64,000 nucleotides of DNA from Azolla pinnata (Eukaryota > Streptophyta > Polypodiopsida > Salviniales > Salviniaceae): assembly GCA_037176905.1 (NCBI GenBank), contig JBBBWG010033085.1, forward strand, positions 50,220-114,219. Reading direction: 5' to 3'. Shown here piece after piece: positions 9,672 to 19,811 of the stretch; position 1 is the stretch's first letter, and each line of letters starts with the position of its first letter. Under the pieces are notes generated by a model. The model did not search any database. It was not told the origin of the DNA and saw only the letters and a list, made by a program, of their open reading frames with translations. The translations under genes and the position numbers were made by a program.

Positions 9672-11412
9672 CATCTTGTGTATTTTACTTCTTTGCCTTC
9701 TCTCTCCCTCTCCTTTCCCCCTTCTTTGTTTGTACATCAGGTACAGATTTGATCTATTTTCATCTCTACAGGCAGCGAAAGAGCTGTTTGTGAGTGCTCT
9801 CATTCGTTCCCTTGTTGTTCCCATGGAGGTCGCGTTCTACAGACCAGCAGAGAGCTGGCAATGTCTCATCTTCTCACCTCCCCATTCTTCTGAACATGAT
9901 CTACAGCAAAAGGAAATCCGTTACATTTTGATTTCTTTTTTCCAGCTCCCTCTCGTTCTCTCATTTTGTTCATGATTCTTTTCTCCGTAGCCGTCTGAGA
10001 TGATTCTTTCCGCCGTAGCCATTTGACAACTACCAAAATTTCATTCACTCTTCTTCTTCTTCTTCTTCTTCTTTATATGTTTTTCCCTGCAATTGGCTAT
10101 GAAGTGCCAAATTTTTATTGCATGAATTTCTCTTTTTTTTCTCTCTCTTCTCGCTCCCTTTCTTTCTGCCTGTGATTCTTTTTGTCCTAATCATCCGAGA
10201 CAGAATTGCCAGAATGTCTCTCATTGTTCATGTAAAATCCCATTCATTATTTTATGGAATTTTTTCTTCCTCCAACGCCAGATAAGATGTGCTAAATTTT
10301 CATTCATTCTACTTCTCATCAATTCCTGATACAAGCTGCGAGAAATAATTCTTCCTTTCTTCGTTCTTCTTCATCACAATTTCATCACACCACAGCCAGT
10401 GAAAACATGAGGAAGCTCATTCATTCATGTTTTCTTTCATCCTCTTTTCTTTCACGTTCTCTTCTCCTTCTTCTCCATTTCTTCTTCTTCTTCTTCTGAC
10501 GGAATTGTGTCTCCGCAGCCAGCCAAGAACTGTCGTACACACCAATTCTGTTTGAAACTGCTGCTTTCCTGCACTATAAGAGCCTCAAGAGCTAATAATC
10601 GTTCTCATTCTTTCAGCTTCTTCTTTTTGCCTTCAAATATGCTGTGTTCTATAATAATATTGGAAATTTCTGGGAGACTTCCACAAAAAGCAATTTATGG
10701 TGATTTGAAAACGGTTAGAGCTTGTTAGATCCTTTGTTGCTGAAATCCCTGAGATGGTTTTCCTGCAGTTTTCTATGGATTTTCTATGGATAATATTGAT
10801 CAATCATTTATTCAAGTGTGGAAACTCCTGTGAAGTTTTCCTTTTCTGTCTCCTGTCAGAATTATTTCTCAAGTGATTCATTACAAATGGGGGCATGGAT
10901 ACATAACATACTATAAACTTTCATCCCATATACAAGCAACAATCTACTGAGCATTCATATCTATGCATAAAGTTTAATTTTGTTTGCGCCTGTCTATGGT
11001 TAGGCCTTCTTAGATGGTAGACATGGATTTCAGAGCTTCAGTACCAGGTTTCTCAATTTATATAATTTTAACTTTCTCTTTGAATATTTCTAATCCTTCG
11101 TCAGTTTTCATTCAGAGTCCAGACCCTATCAATAGATCATTATTCTGTTTTTGACACGTTACAACACTAATAATGCACAAATGTTTTAGTAGTTCTATGC
11201 TTTAGGTACAAATGCTGTTATTATCTTGTTTTGATTCTTGTTTGGTGACATTTAGTTTTATGCTCTTTCTACAGATAGGGAAGCCCCACGAATTTCGTGT
11301 TTTTCACATGAATGGGAAGGGTGTTTTAAGGCGATTTCCTTGCAACAGATATATGAGCATATAGATTACCATCTTGATCAAATTTCTGGTTCAACCAACA
11401 ACTTCTATTCCT
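9672..11412 (+). other. Leader region of the GRAS gene with decayed cassette-like repeats
   Basis: From 9,772 to about 10,560, phrases such as CGTAGCC/CGCCAG/CACAGCCAG, followed by AAATTTTCATTCATTCTTCT and CT/CTT-rich tracts, recur at irregular spacing. They look like older, eroded relatives of the cassette array, or separately evolved pyrimidine-rich leader sequence. A good acceptor (TTTCTACAG) ends at about 11,274, giving a final leader exon up to the ATG at 11,413. No protein is recognised. Confidence 0.4.
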
Positions 11413-13497
11413 ATGGAAAGAAGGGGCCCCATTGCCAATAGCAGTGAAGGATTGCATGGCGCAGAATTCTTTGCTGTTTTGCATGATATTTTTCAGCAAA
11501 CTCAGCGAGAGATAGACGATGCTCGAAATCGAAACATTACACCTCATCTCAGACCTCCTTTGCTTGTTGATAGTGAACAACCACTCATTTCGCCAGTAAA
11601 TAATCATGACAGTAGCTATCGGTACGAACCCCTTTGGAATCCTGCACTTTCATATATATCTGATATGCTTGCTGACAATGATGATGAGCAAAGTTCAAGT
11701 AACCCACTGCTTAGTCATGAGGAGTTCAGAGCTTACCAAGCCAAACTTGCGGCAATATTGAAAGAAGATTCTCCATCTCTAGCTCTCAGCGTAGAAGGTT
11801 GTAGTCCTGGTTCTTCAGTAGAGTCTATTAGTCCTACACTTTCTGCCGAAGACTTTGGCCTAGGTGCTTCAGTTCATTGGCCATATGACGGATCTCCTGA
11901 AAATTCATTGTTTTCATCTAATGGCGACTGTGAGGCTTGGATGAACGAAATTCTCTTAACTAGTTTGAGAGGAACAGTTGATAATAAGGCTTCTCCATCA
12001 TCTTCTTCGTTCAACGGGGACCTTCTAAACTCGAAATTTCCAGAGAGTGAACAAATAGTGCCATTTATGAATTTTCCCAAGGATGGGATCTATGTTGATA
12101 CCCAAGGGGTTTCACCTGGGCAAACGAAGGATACCCCATTACCAATGAGTGGGCAAGTGCTCACAGCAGATAAGGCTGGAAGCCAAGATGACAGTGGATT
12201 GAGATCAGATGGTCATAAGCTGCCGACACCCGAGAAGGTAGGGAAGGTCTTAAAGCCAAGAAAAGAAAGGTCGTTGTGCTTGAAGAAATCTGGGAACAAA
12301 TCGAAGCCTGCTCGGGATGGAGATCATGAGCTGGTAAATATGAATGACCTGCTGCTCCAGTGTGCACAAGCAATAGGGGCAAACAATACTAAGAGGGCGA
12401 TTGAGGTACTCAACAAAGTGAAACAACATGCATCACCTTATGGGAATAGCGCAGAGAGATTGGCCTATTACTTTGCCGAAGCGATGGATGCTCGGTTCTC
12501 TGGCACTGGGTGGTCTTTGTACTTGGGTATAATGCGACGGCGCCCATCAGCTGCTGAGGTTTTACGAGCTACTTACCTATATATGGAGTCTTGCCCATTT
12601 GTGAAAGCTTATCACTATTTCATCAATCAGACCATACTCAATGTTGCGAAGGGTGCATCGAAAGTGCATATTTTGGAGCTACAGATGGATGGAGTTCAGT
12701 ATCCTTCGCTCCTTCAAGCATTGGCCAGGAGGCCAGGGGGCCCTCCCAAGGTGCATTTGGTAGGTCTGGGATTCCCTCACTATTCGATGTTTCCATCTCG
12801 ACTCGATGTGGTTGAGGATCAGATCCACAAGACAGGCCGGAAGCTATCAGCTTACGCAGAAGCATATGGTGTGCCTTTTGAATACACAGGCTGGGCAGGG
12901 GGTAAAGAGAATCTAGAAATGCAAAACTTTGTGAGCCCTTACCGGAACCCAGGTGAAGTGTTGGTGGTCCTCTCCACCTCGCTGCTTCGATATGTCATGG
13001 ATGAAACAGTTGACTCTCCCATGCTTAGGTCAAAGCTCTTGAAGCAAGGGAGGGATGTGAATCCGGATGTGTATGTCCAAGGAATTGTAACAGGTTCATA
13101 TAGCACACCATTCTTCGTTAGGAGGTTTAGAGAAGCATTGTTTCACTTTGAGAGCGTGTTTGATATGCTGGACACATTTATCGACCGAGAAAAGACTGAC
13201 CGGTTAGTGTTTGAGAGTGAGATCCTGGGGAAAGCAATATTGAACATAGTTGCCTGTGAAGGTTCACAGGTGGTTGAAAGGATCGATAAATACAAACATT
13301 GGCAAGCAGTTACAGAAGAAGTAGGGTTCCAACAACTGCCATTGAACACGGAAATCATGAAAAATACAGAAATGATGCTCAAGTCGTGGCATAAAGAATA
13401 TACTGTATCAAAAGATAGTCAGTATTTGTTGATGGGTTGGAAGGGTAGGATGTTACATGCAATGTCTACCTGGAAAGCAACACCCGAAGAGAAATGA
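11413..13497 (+). CDS. GRAS-domain transcription regulator, LISCL/SCL14-like subfamily
   Basis: An intronless coding exon of 694 residues. The open frame extends 13 codons further 5' but without an ATG, and a stop (TAG) lies at 11,362-11,364, so the first ATG at 11,413 is taken. The acidic, Ser-rich N-terminus holds the LISCL signature (ALSYISDMLADNDDE, about residues 78-92). A Lys/Arg cluster precedes the C-terminal GRAS domain (about 307-685). Visible are leucine-rich region I (LLLQCAQAI), the PGGPP segment, a PFYRE-like block (NPDVYVQGIVTGSYSTPFF, then VRRFREALFHF) and the terminal SAW block (ACEG, WQ, GWKGRMLHAMSTW). The usual VHIID core reads VHILELQMDG, so the invariant-type Asp is replaced and the motif is diverged. 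LISCL proteins are nuclear co-activators that act with TGA-type bZIPs in stress and detoxification responses. The DNA or partner role of this copy is unknown. Leader exons lie upstream, and broken copies of its 3' end follow. Confidence 0.93.
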   Translation: MERRGPIANSSEGLHGAEFFAVLHDIFQQTQREIDDARNRNITPHLRPPLLVDSEQPLISPVNNHDSSYRYEPLWNPALSYISDMLADNDDEQSSSNPLLSHEEFRAYQAKLAAILKEDSPSLALSVEGCSPGSSVESISPTLSAEDFGLGASVHWPYDGSPENSLFSSNGDCEAWMNEILLTSLRGTVDNKASPSSSSFNGDLLNSKFPESEQIVPFMNFPKDGIYVDTQGVSPGQTKDTPLPMSGQVLTADKAGSQDDSGLRSDGHKLPTPEKVGKVLKPRKERSLCLKKSGNKSKPARDGDHELVNMNDLLLQCAQAIGANNTKRAIEVLNKVKQHASPYGNSAERLAYYFAEAMDARFSGTGWSLYLGIMRRRPSAAEVLRATYLYMESCPFVKAYHYFINQTILNVAKGASKVHILELQMDGVQYPSLLQALARRPGGPPKVHLVGLGFPHYSMFPSRLDVVEDQIHKTGRKLSAYAEAYGVPFEYTGWAGGKENLEMQNFVSPYRNPGEVLVVLSTSLLRYVMDETVDSPMLRSKLLKQGRDVNPDVYVQGIVTGSYSTPFFVRRFREALFHFESVFDMLDTFIDREKTDRLVFESEILGKAILNIVACEGSQVVERIDKYKHWQAVTEEVGFQQLPLNTEIMKNTEMMLKSWHKEYTVSKDSQYLLMGWKGRMLHAMSTWKATPEEK

Positions 13498-13559
13498 GTG
13501 ACTGCTTAATATTTGAGCTCGAGCTAAACTTTTTGATTTGATATAGTTTGGTGCCAATG

Positions 13560-13975
13560 ATAAGCTATTACAGGCAAAATAGGATTCCAACAATTCTCAT
13601 TGAATGGAGGAAAACATTGGAGACCATGCTTTGAGTCGTGGCATCAGGAAATATACTGTACCTTGGAGTAGCCAGTGTTCGTTAATGGGAAGGATGGCAT
13701 GCCATGTTTACTTGGAAAGTAATACCTGAAGAGAAAAGCATGATTGTATAGTGTTTTGCACTGATATTTAGAATAGTTTGATATCAAGGGTCAAATATGG
13801 CTGATAAAACGCAAGCATGGGTGAAGTGGCTCCTGAAGGATTAGGATTCTAAGAATTTCCGTTGTATGTTTATGTTATTATTATTGGTGCTTCCGAGTTA
13901 TTAGCTCAGAATGGTCAGAATTTGTTAATTCACTGGAAGGAATCTAAGGGTTGCCATGGTCTACATGAACCAACT
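13560..13975 (+). pseudogene. Two decayed tandem copies of the GRAS gene's C-terminal end
   Basis: Copy A (about 13,571-13,745) can be aligned to the final 180 bases of the GRAS coding region: AGG(A/G)TTCCAACAA, then GAGTCGTGGCAT, then AATATACTGTA, then TACTTGGAAAG and CCTGAAGAGAAA. Copy B (about 13,836-13,975) is more eroded, keeping AGGATTCTAAGAATTTCCGTTG, then GTCAGAATTTGTTAAT and CACTGGAAGG. It is split by an AT-rich insertion. The unit length including trailing sequence is about 240 bp. Frames are broken by substitutions and indels and neither copy has a start, so both are non-coding relics that probably now lie in the GRAS 3'UTR or just beyond it. Confidence 0.8.
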
Positions 13976-15199
13976 CTTCATTTTCATTTGGTTGTACATA
14001 TAAATAACTCCTAAATAATTCATATGGATAAGATTACTTAGAAAAATGTAACTTTATGTATGTAATTAACTTCCATAATCAAAGATGCTGATGCTTAGTA
14101 CTAGCATCGTAGCTGTATCTGTATCAAATCTCCAAATTTTGAAATCAGATGTTTTTGGCTCTTACAAACATTTTTTCCTACAGGAAGAGATTATGGAAAA
14201 TGGGATGATGTTATTGTTTTTCCACGTTAACTATGCCTTAAATAAATTTCTTTTTAGGTCTGCTAGAGGAAGTTTTTGTATAATCAGGCTTGGCTTAGTC
14301 CAATGGGCAAAAAAACCTTTGAAATCATCTATTAAGGTTTTGCAGTGAGCATCGGTTTTGCAGGTAATATTCCATCTTTTCAGTTGGCTTTTGTGTGCCC
14401 ACAAGGTGCTGGTTTCCTAAAGTCTACTGCTATGTAATCTATGCTGGATCTGTCTTGTTGCATCCGAGAGCTATCAGTAGTGTATAGCTTCCAAAATGCT
14501 GCACAACGCTGCTGATTTACGACAACTAACATGTGCAAGGCTTCTCTTTGGTAAGGTAAAACATACATAGGAACCCCCCAACATGCGTTTCCTTTCAGAG
14601 TGTATGGTGATGCAAATTTGTCATGTTTAAAGACAACAGTTTTTGCATTATCATAACTCATGAGCAATATTACAATTCATTTGTATTTTAGCACACGTAC
14701 CTATTGGTCCTCCTCAAAGTATACATATTTAATGCATTCATACATACATACAAGCACATGCATAAATTTATATATGTATATATAGCAAATGAAAGAAAGA
14801 CCATTTGTATTCTGAGCTGTGAGGAAGAACAGAAATCAAATATGGCACCTATTGACCATTTTTTGGGGAACTAAAAGTGCCCTGGTTAAAATCCAAAGTG
14901 TATAGAAACATACTTTTGGTCAAGAGTCAAGACTAAATATTGTCTGTTCATATCATTCCAGGATTCGACTGATTGAAAGGTTTGAAAGGGACCATGGATT
15001 GATTTGAAATTGTGCGAGTGTACGGAAAGGTATGAAGCATGATTTGGATGACTTTTGAGGCATCGATTTGTGTCAATGGATTCATTCTCTGTCCTATTAT
15101 ATTTCTACAAATTGAAATTCTCCTTCACTAATCAAGAAAAGCCTCTTCCTTGCGAAGCATATAATAAGTAAGGGAGAGCCACAAGCTATTACATCACGT
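13976..15199. other. Intergenic, no gene recognised
   Basis: AT-rich, with short reading frames of no recognisable family and a TATATGTATATA run near 14,770. No array or RNA gene seen. Confidence 0.5.
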
Positions 15200-15670
15200 T
15201 CCGATTTGAAGAGGGACACAGTAAGTTTTCATCATCATATGCTCCTCTAACAAATTGCGATTATTGTATGTTTTAGGTATATACAGTTAAAATTTGGTCA
15301 TCTGTCTCTTGGAACAGCTTATAGCACTGCACCTAATGGCTTGAGTTTCCTTGCTTTCACCTTCCGATTGAGAGAGGGACATAATAAGTTCTCGTTATCG
15401 TATGCTTCTATGACGAGTTTTGATTAGTGTATGTTTCAGTTATATACAGTCGAATTCGATTCATGTATGTCTCTTATAGCACTATCACCAAATGGTTTGC
15501 TTTTACCGTCCGATCGGGATGGGAGACAAAATAAGTTCTCATTACTGTATGCTTCTATAACAGAGATTTGATTATTGTATGTATGCTTTAGTTGTTGCAT
15601 ACAATTCAATTCGATTCATGTAATGTCTTGGAACAGCTTAGAGCACTGCATCTAATGGTTTGGGTTTTTC
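15200..15670. repeat. Tandem repeat, about 150-160 bp, three copies
   Basis: Three diverged units start at about 15,200, 15,362 and 15,510 with CCGAT(T/C)(T/G)G followed by GGGA(C/G)A. They continue through (A/T)TAAGTT(T/C)TC(A/G)T, TATGCT(C/T)CT and a GATTA(T/G)TGTATG block, and share a TAGCACTGCA(C/T)CTAATGG ending in two copies. No coding potential. Confidence 0.8.
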
Positions 15671-15771
15671 GCATCCGGCTTTTGGTGTACCTATCAAGAT
15701 TCCAGCTTTTTCAGGTGCATTTCAATCACATGTGGAAACTCCAAAAGTTGATGAGCCTGAAATGTGGCTTG

Positions 15772-16230
15772 AAATGTTTTGCAGGTGCGGGCCAGCCGGT
15801 GTCGTTGGTTGTCTTCTGGATAACATGCTAACACTGATGCCATCTGGAAGCAGCCAATGATTTAGCTTTTACTTCATCAATATGATTAAAGCTTGGAATG
15901 AAGTTGAAGCTGAATCTTGATCCAGAATTATAATGCATTTGTGAGGGGGAATCTTCGGAGCTTCAAGTGAGTTATTGAACGATTCCTGTGATGAGAGATC
16001 ATTTCCTCGTTGTGGTTAGGAATGTTTTGCAGGTGCGAGCCAGCCAGTGCCGTTGGTCGTCTTTTGGATAACATGCTGATAGTAATGCCATCTGGAAGCA
16101 GCCAATGATTTAGCTTTTACTTCATCAATATGGTTAAAGCTTGGAATGAAGTTGAAGTTGAATCTTCATCTAGAGTTAGTAATGCATTTGTGAGGGGAAT
16201 CTTCGGAGCTCCGAGTGAGTTACTGAATTT
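15772..16230. repeat. Direct tandem duplication, 248 bp, two copies
   Basis: The phrase ATGTTTTGCAGGTGCG recurs at 248 bp spacing (15,775 and 16,023). It is followed in both copies by GCCAGCC(A/G)GTG, GGATAACATGCT, ATGCCATCTGGAAGCAGCC and AATCTTCGGAGCT. The copies are very similar, so the duplication is fairly young. A 66-residue frame runs into the first copy but is not preserved in the second. Confidence 0.9.
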
Positions 16231-16559
16231 CCTCCATGTGTATGATCATCTATATGTTTCAGCTTTCTAATGGCATGTTCCAACATGCAGATTGTCTCTC
16301 TCGTATGTAAATCATCAAAAGAGAGACTCGATTAGCTTCAACAATAACTAGACCTACTCAGTCAAGCGCCGTAGGGAATATAGAACATATCAATACCTCA
16401 TCAGCCCAAGGTACTAGACTTATATCGATGATGACGTGATAACAAGTTTTGATCTTTCATCAGCCAATCTGTATCATTTTAACCGTTCCTAATCTTTCAT
16501 CGACCAATCCATCTCTCTCTCTCTCACTCTCTCTCTCTCATTTGCATAAGGGTATGTTT
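16231..16559. other. Spacer, no gene recognised
   Basis: Unique sequence between two tandem arrays, ending in a CTCTCT stretch near 16,510-16,540. Nothing coding is seen. Confidence 0.5.
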
Positions 16560-18450
16560 TTATTAAAACAACATCACAATACAAAAAAACCATTGCTATC
16601 GAAACTACTTTAAAAGTAACAATGTACTTCAATACAAATGACATAAATTTAACTCATTTCGAGACAAAGTTCCCATATAATATAATTGTGAAAACTATTA
16701 AATAAATTTTCTTTTTATCTTACATATATGTTAAGATACTTTAAAAAGCTCATTAAATAAGAAATCATTCCTCAAGGTCCAATTATACTACATACCTAAG
16801 TATCTCAAATAGTCAAACACAACATCAACTTTCTCTCTCTTTCTCTCTCTCACACACACACAGACAAAGTTATCGAATTGAGCAACTGCACGAGATGGGT
16901 GAGTTGGTATTGATAGATTATCTCTTGAAACTCTAAAAAGCCCATCAAATAAGAAACCATTCCTGAAGCTCCAACTATAGGGTTTATATTAAGTACCTCA
17001 AATAATTAAACACAGCCTCCATTCTCCTTTTTTTTTGTAAATATATGCTTATATTAAAACAATATGACAATACAAAAAAAACCTTGCTATTGAAACTACT
17101 TCAAAAGTAACGGTATGACAAGGACAACCTTCTAAGGCGATGCAATACAAAATTATATAAATCTAATTCATCTAGAGACAAAGTTCCCAATATAACTGCG
17201 AAAACTGTTAAATCAACTTTCCTCTTATCCTACATATATGTTGAGATACACTAGAAATCCAATCAAATAAGAAACCATTCCGTGCAAGTTCCAAATATAC
17301 CACATACCCAAGTACCTCAAATAATCAAACACAACCTTCTATGTTGGGGTTGGCAAAACTCTATCGTCTTCAATGAGAACCCATTGAAAAGGTGACAAAA
17401 CGTTTACAGTTAATGACCACCACAATTGTGATATAATGCTCTATATATCTTAGCAACATGACAAGATATAAACATGTGTTTAGAATCTTAATTAGTTTTA
17501 ATCAAATAAGAAACCATTCCGCACAAGTTCTAAATATACCACATACCCAAGTACCTTAGATAATAAAACGCAACCTTGTACGCTGGGGTTGGTCAAACTC
17601 TATCATTTTCAATAAGAACCCACTGAAAATGTGACAAAACATTTTCTAGTGAATGACCACTATAATTGTGATAAAACTCTCTTTATATATCTTTAGTAAC
17701 ATGGCAAGATATAAACATGTATTTAGAATCTTAATCAATCGTAATCAAATAAGAAACCATTCCGCACAAGTTCTAAATATATAACATACCCAAGTACCTC
17801 AGATAATCAAGCACAACCTTTTATGCTAGGGTTGGTCAAACTATATCATCTTCGATGAGAACCCATTGAAAAGGTGACAAAACATTTTCCAATGAATGAC
17901 CACCACAATTGGGATAGAACTCTTTATATATATTTTTGGCAACATGACAAGATATAAACCTGTGTTTAAAATCTTAATTGATTTTGATCAAATAAGAAAC
18001 AATTCCACACAAGTTCTGAATATACCACATACCCAAGTATCTCAAATAATCAAACACAACCTTATACGCTGGGGTTGGTCAAACTCTATCATCTTCGATG
18101 AGAACCCATTGAAAAAGTAACAAAATATTTTCCATTTAACGACCGCCACAATTGTAATATAACTCTTTAGATACATATTTAGTAACCTGACAATATATAA
18201 TCCCGTGTTTGGAATCTTAATCAAACAAGAAACCATTCCGTACAAATTCCAAATACATCACATACCTTAATACCTCAAATAATCAAAAGCAACATTGTTG
18301 TATGTTGGGGTTGGTAAAACTCTAAACCCATTGAAAAGGTGACAAAACAAACCCGGTTAACGACCGCCACAATTGTAATACAACTCTCTCTATATATATA
18401 CCTTTAGTAACATGACAAGATATAGACCTGTGTTTAGAATCTGGATGAAT
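16560..18450. repeat. Satellite-like array, about 240 bp units nested in longer units
   Basis: The strongest part (about 17,269-18,450) has five units. Each contains AAGAAACCATTCC(G/A), a CACATACCCAAGTACCTCA phrase, (G/A)GGGTTGGT(C/A)AAACTCTATC (at about 17,345, 17,583, 17,826, 18,068 and 18,302; periods 238, 243, 242, 234) and ACATGACAAGATATA. To the left, two related longer units (about 16,560-16,840 and 17,040-17,340) add AATACAAAAAAACC and GAGACAAAGTTCCCA blocks. The array is AT-rich and non-coding. Confidence 0.88.
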
Positions 18451-18539
18451 CGTCGACATACAAAAAGCTCATGTAACACTAGAAATGTATCTTCGTTTTA
18501 AATCCAATGCCAAAGGCAACCCACCAACCATAAGACAAC

Positions 18540-18868
18540 TCTCTCTCTCTCTCCCTCTCTTAGCTAATCTCTCGGATAAAATAGAAGACGTGAAGAAAGA
18601 AGAAAGAAGAAGAAAACAGATCATTTCTTCCGGGCACGAGAAGAGCTTTTCATGCCGTGCCAAGCTCAATCCAGCTCATCGTGCGCTCGTCAATCCATCT
18701 TCGTACGCCATATATTCTGCGCATACGCAGACAGGCCCACGACACAGGTAGCGAGATAACGATCCAGCAGCGGCAGCAGCATAAGAAGAAGTAGAAGTAG
18801 AAGAAGAAGAAGAAGAAGAAGAAAAAGAGGGAGAAGAGGAGAAGGAAGGCTTTCCTCCTCCGCCAAAG
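18540..18868 (+). other. Probable untranslated first exon of the PAP gene
   Basis: A CT stretch and a GAA-rich stretch (18,780-18,840) end at a good donor (AAAG|GTAAAT, GT at 18,869). This resembles the 5'UTR exons of other genes in the window. The following 0.9 kb would be a leader intron. It holds an 87-bp tandem duplication (CTCGGATGTGATTTTGTTTT at about 19,018 and 19,105) and a TATGTAC-type microsatellite (19,260-19,420). Inferred from position only. Confidence 0.35.
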
Positions 18869-19811
18869 GTAAATCCATTCTGTGCCTCGTTCTCTCGTCC
18901 CTTTCAGTCCAATGCTTGTCAGTTGGTTTTGTTGACATGCCAAATACCGGCATGTTAACCCGATCCGTTTCTTTGTATGCCGCCTTGTTGTTGTAATTGT
19001 TGTTGTTGTTGCTGTTGCTCGGATGTGATTTTGTTTTGGAGATTTTTATTGTTTCTTTTTACGCCGCCTGTTATTGTTATCGTTCCTGTTGCTGTTGCTG
19101 TTACTCGGATGTGATTTTGTTTTGGAGGTTTTCATTGTGGTGCCGCATGTATTGCTTGATGGTTCTCCCTTGGAGTCTATGTATCAACAATCACTGGAAG
19201 CTTGCATCTCCCTCCCAAGCTTTGCTGGGAATGAAAGCTTGGCTATGTATCTAAGCATGTTTTATGTTGATGCATATGGATTGCATGTTTGTGAATATGT
19301 GCATATACACGCTTCTACATAAGCACATTTATATGTATATATGCATACGTACACATGTATGTGTGTATACGTTAACATGGAAATGTACATGCATTTATGT
19401 GCGCACATACAGATGCATTGATATGTATGAAATACTTGAGAACATCAACATCATTTCCTTGGGCATTTTTGGGCTTGCACATGTATATTTATGTGTACTT
19501 TCATACAGTTCAAGCTTGAAAGCCGTGCGTTACTATGCAATGTAATGAATCTGACTGATTGATGGGATGTAGAGAAGCTTAGCCCAATATAGTGAGACTG
19601 GATTCATACCTGGAAAAATTAAGAATCCCCAAATTACGAACATGGATGATTGATGAAACAAATAAATGTGGTTTTGTCAATGTGATCTATGCAAATCAGG
19701 GGGTAGAAAAAGAAAACTTTGATGATATAAATGCTATTTTGATGTCTTTATGCATGATTATTCAAAATAGGCTTGCGAAGGAAGAATTTGTTGAGGAATC
19801 ACGCAGAAAGC

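Noticed and set aside
11374-11412. Thirteen extra N-terminal codons on the GRAS frame
   Set aside because: That extension begins with TTG, not ATG; the first ATG is at 11,413.
14085-14667. Two frames of 87 and 95 residues on opposite strands
   Set aside because: No recognisable motif, AT-rich composition, no splice or start context; consistent with chance frames.
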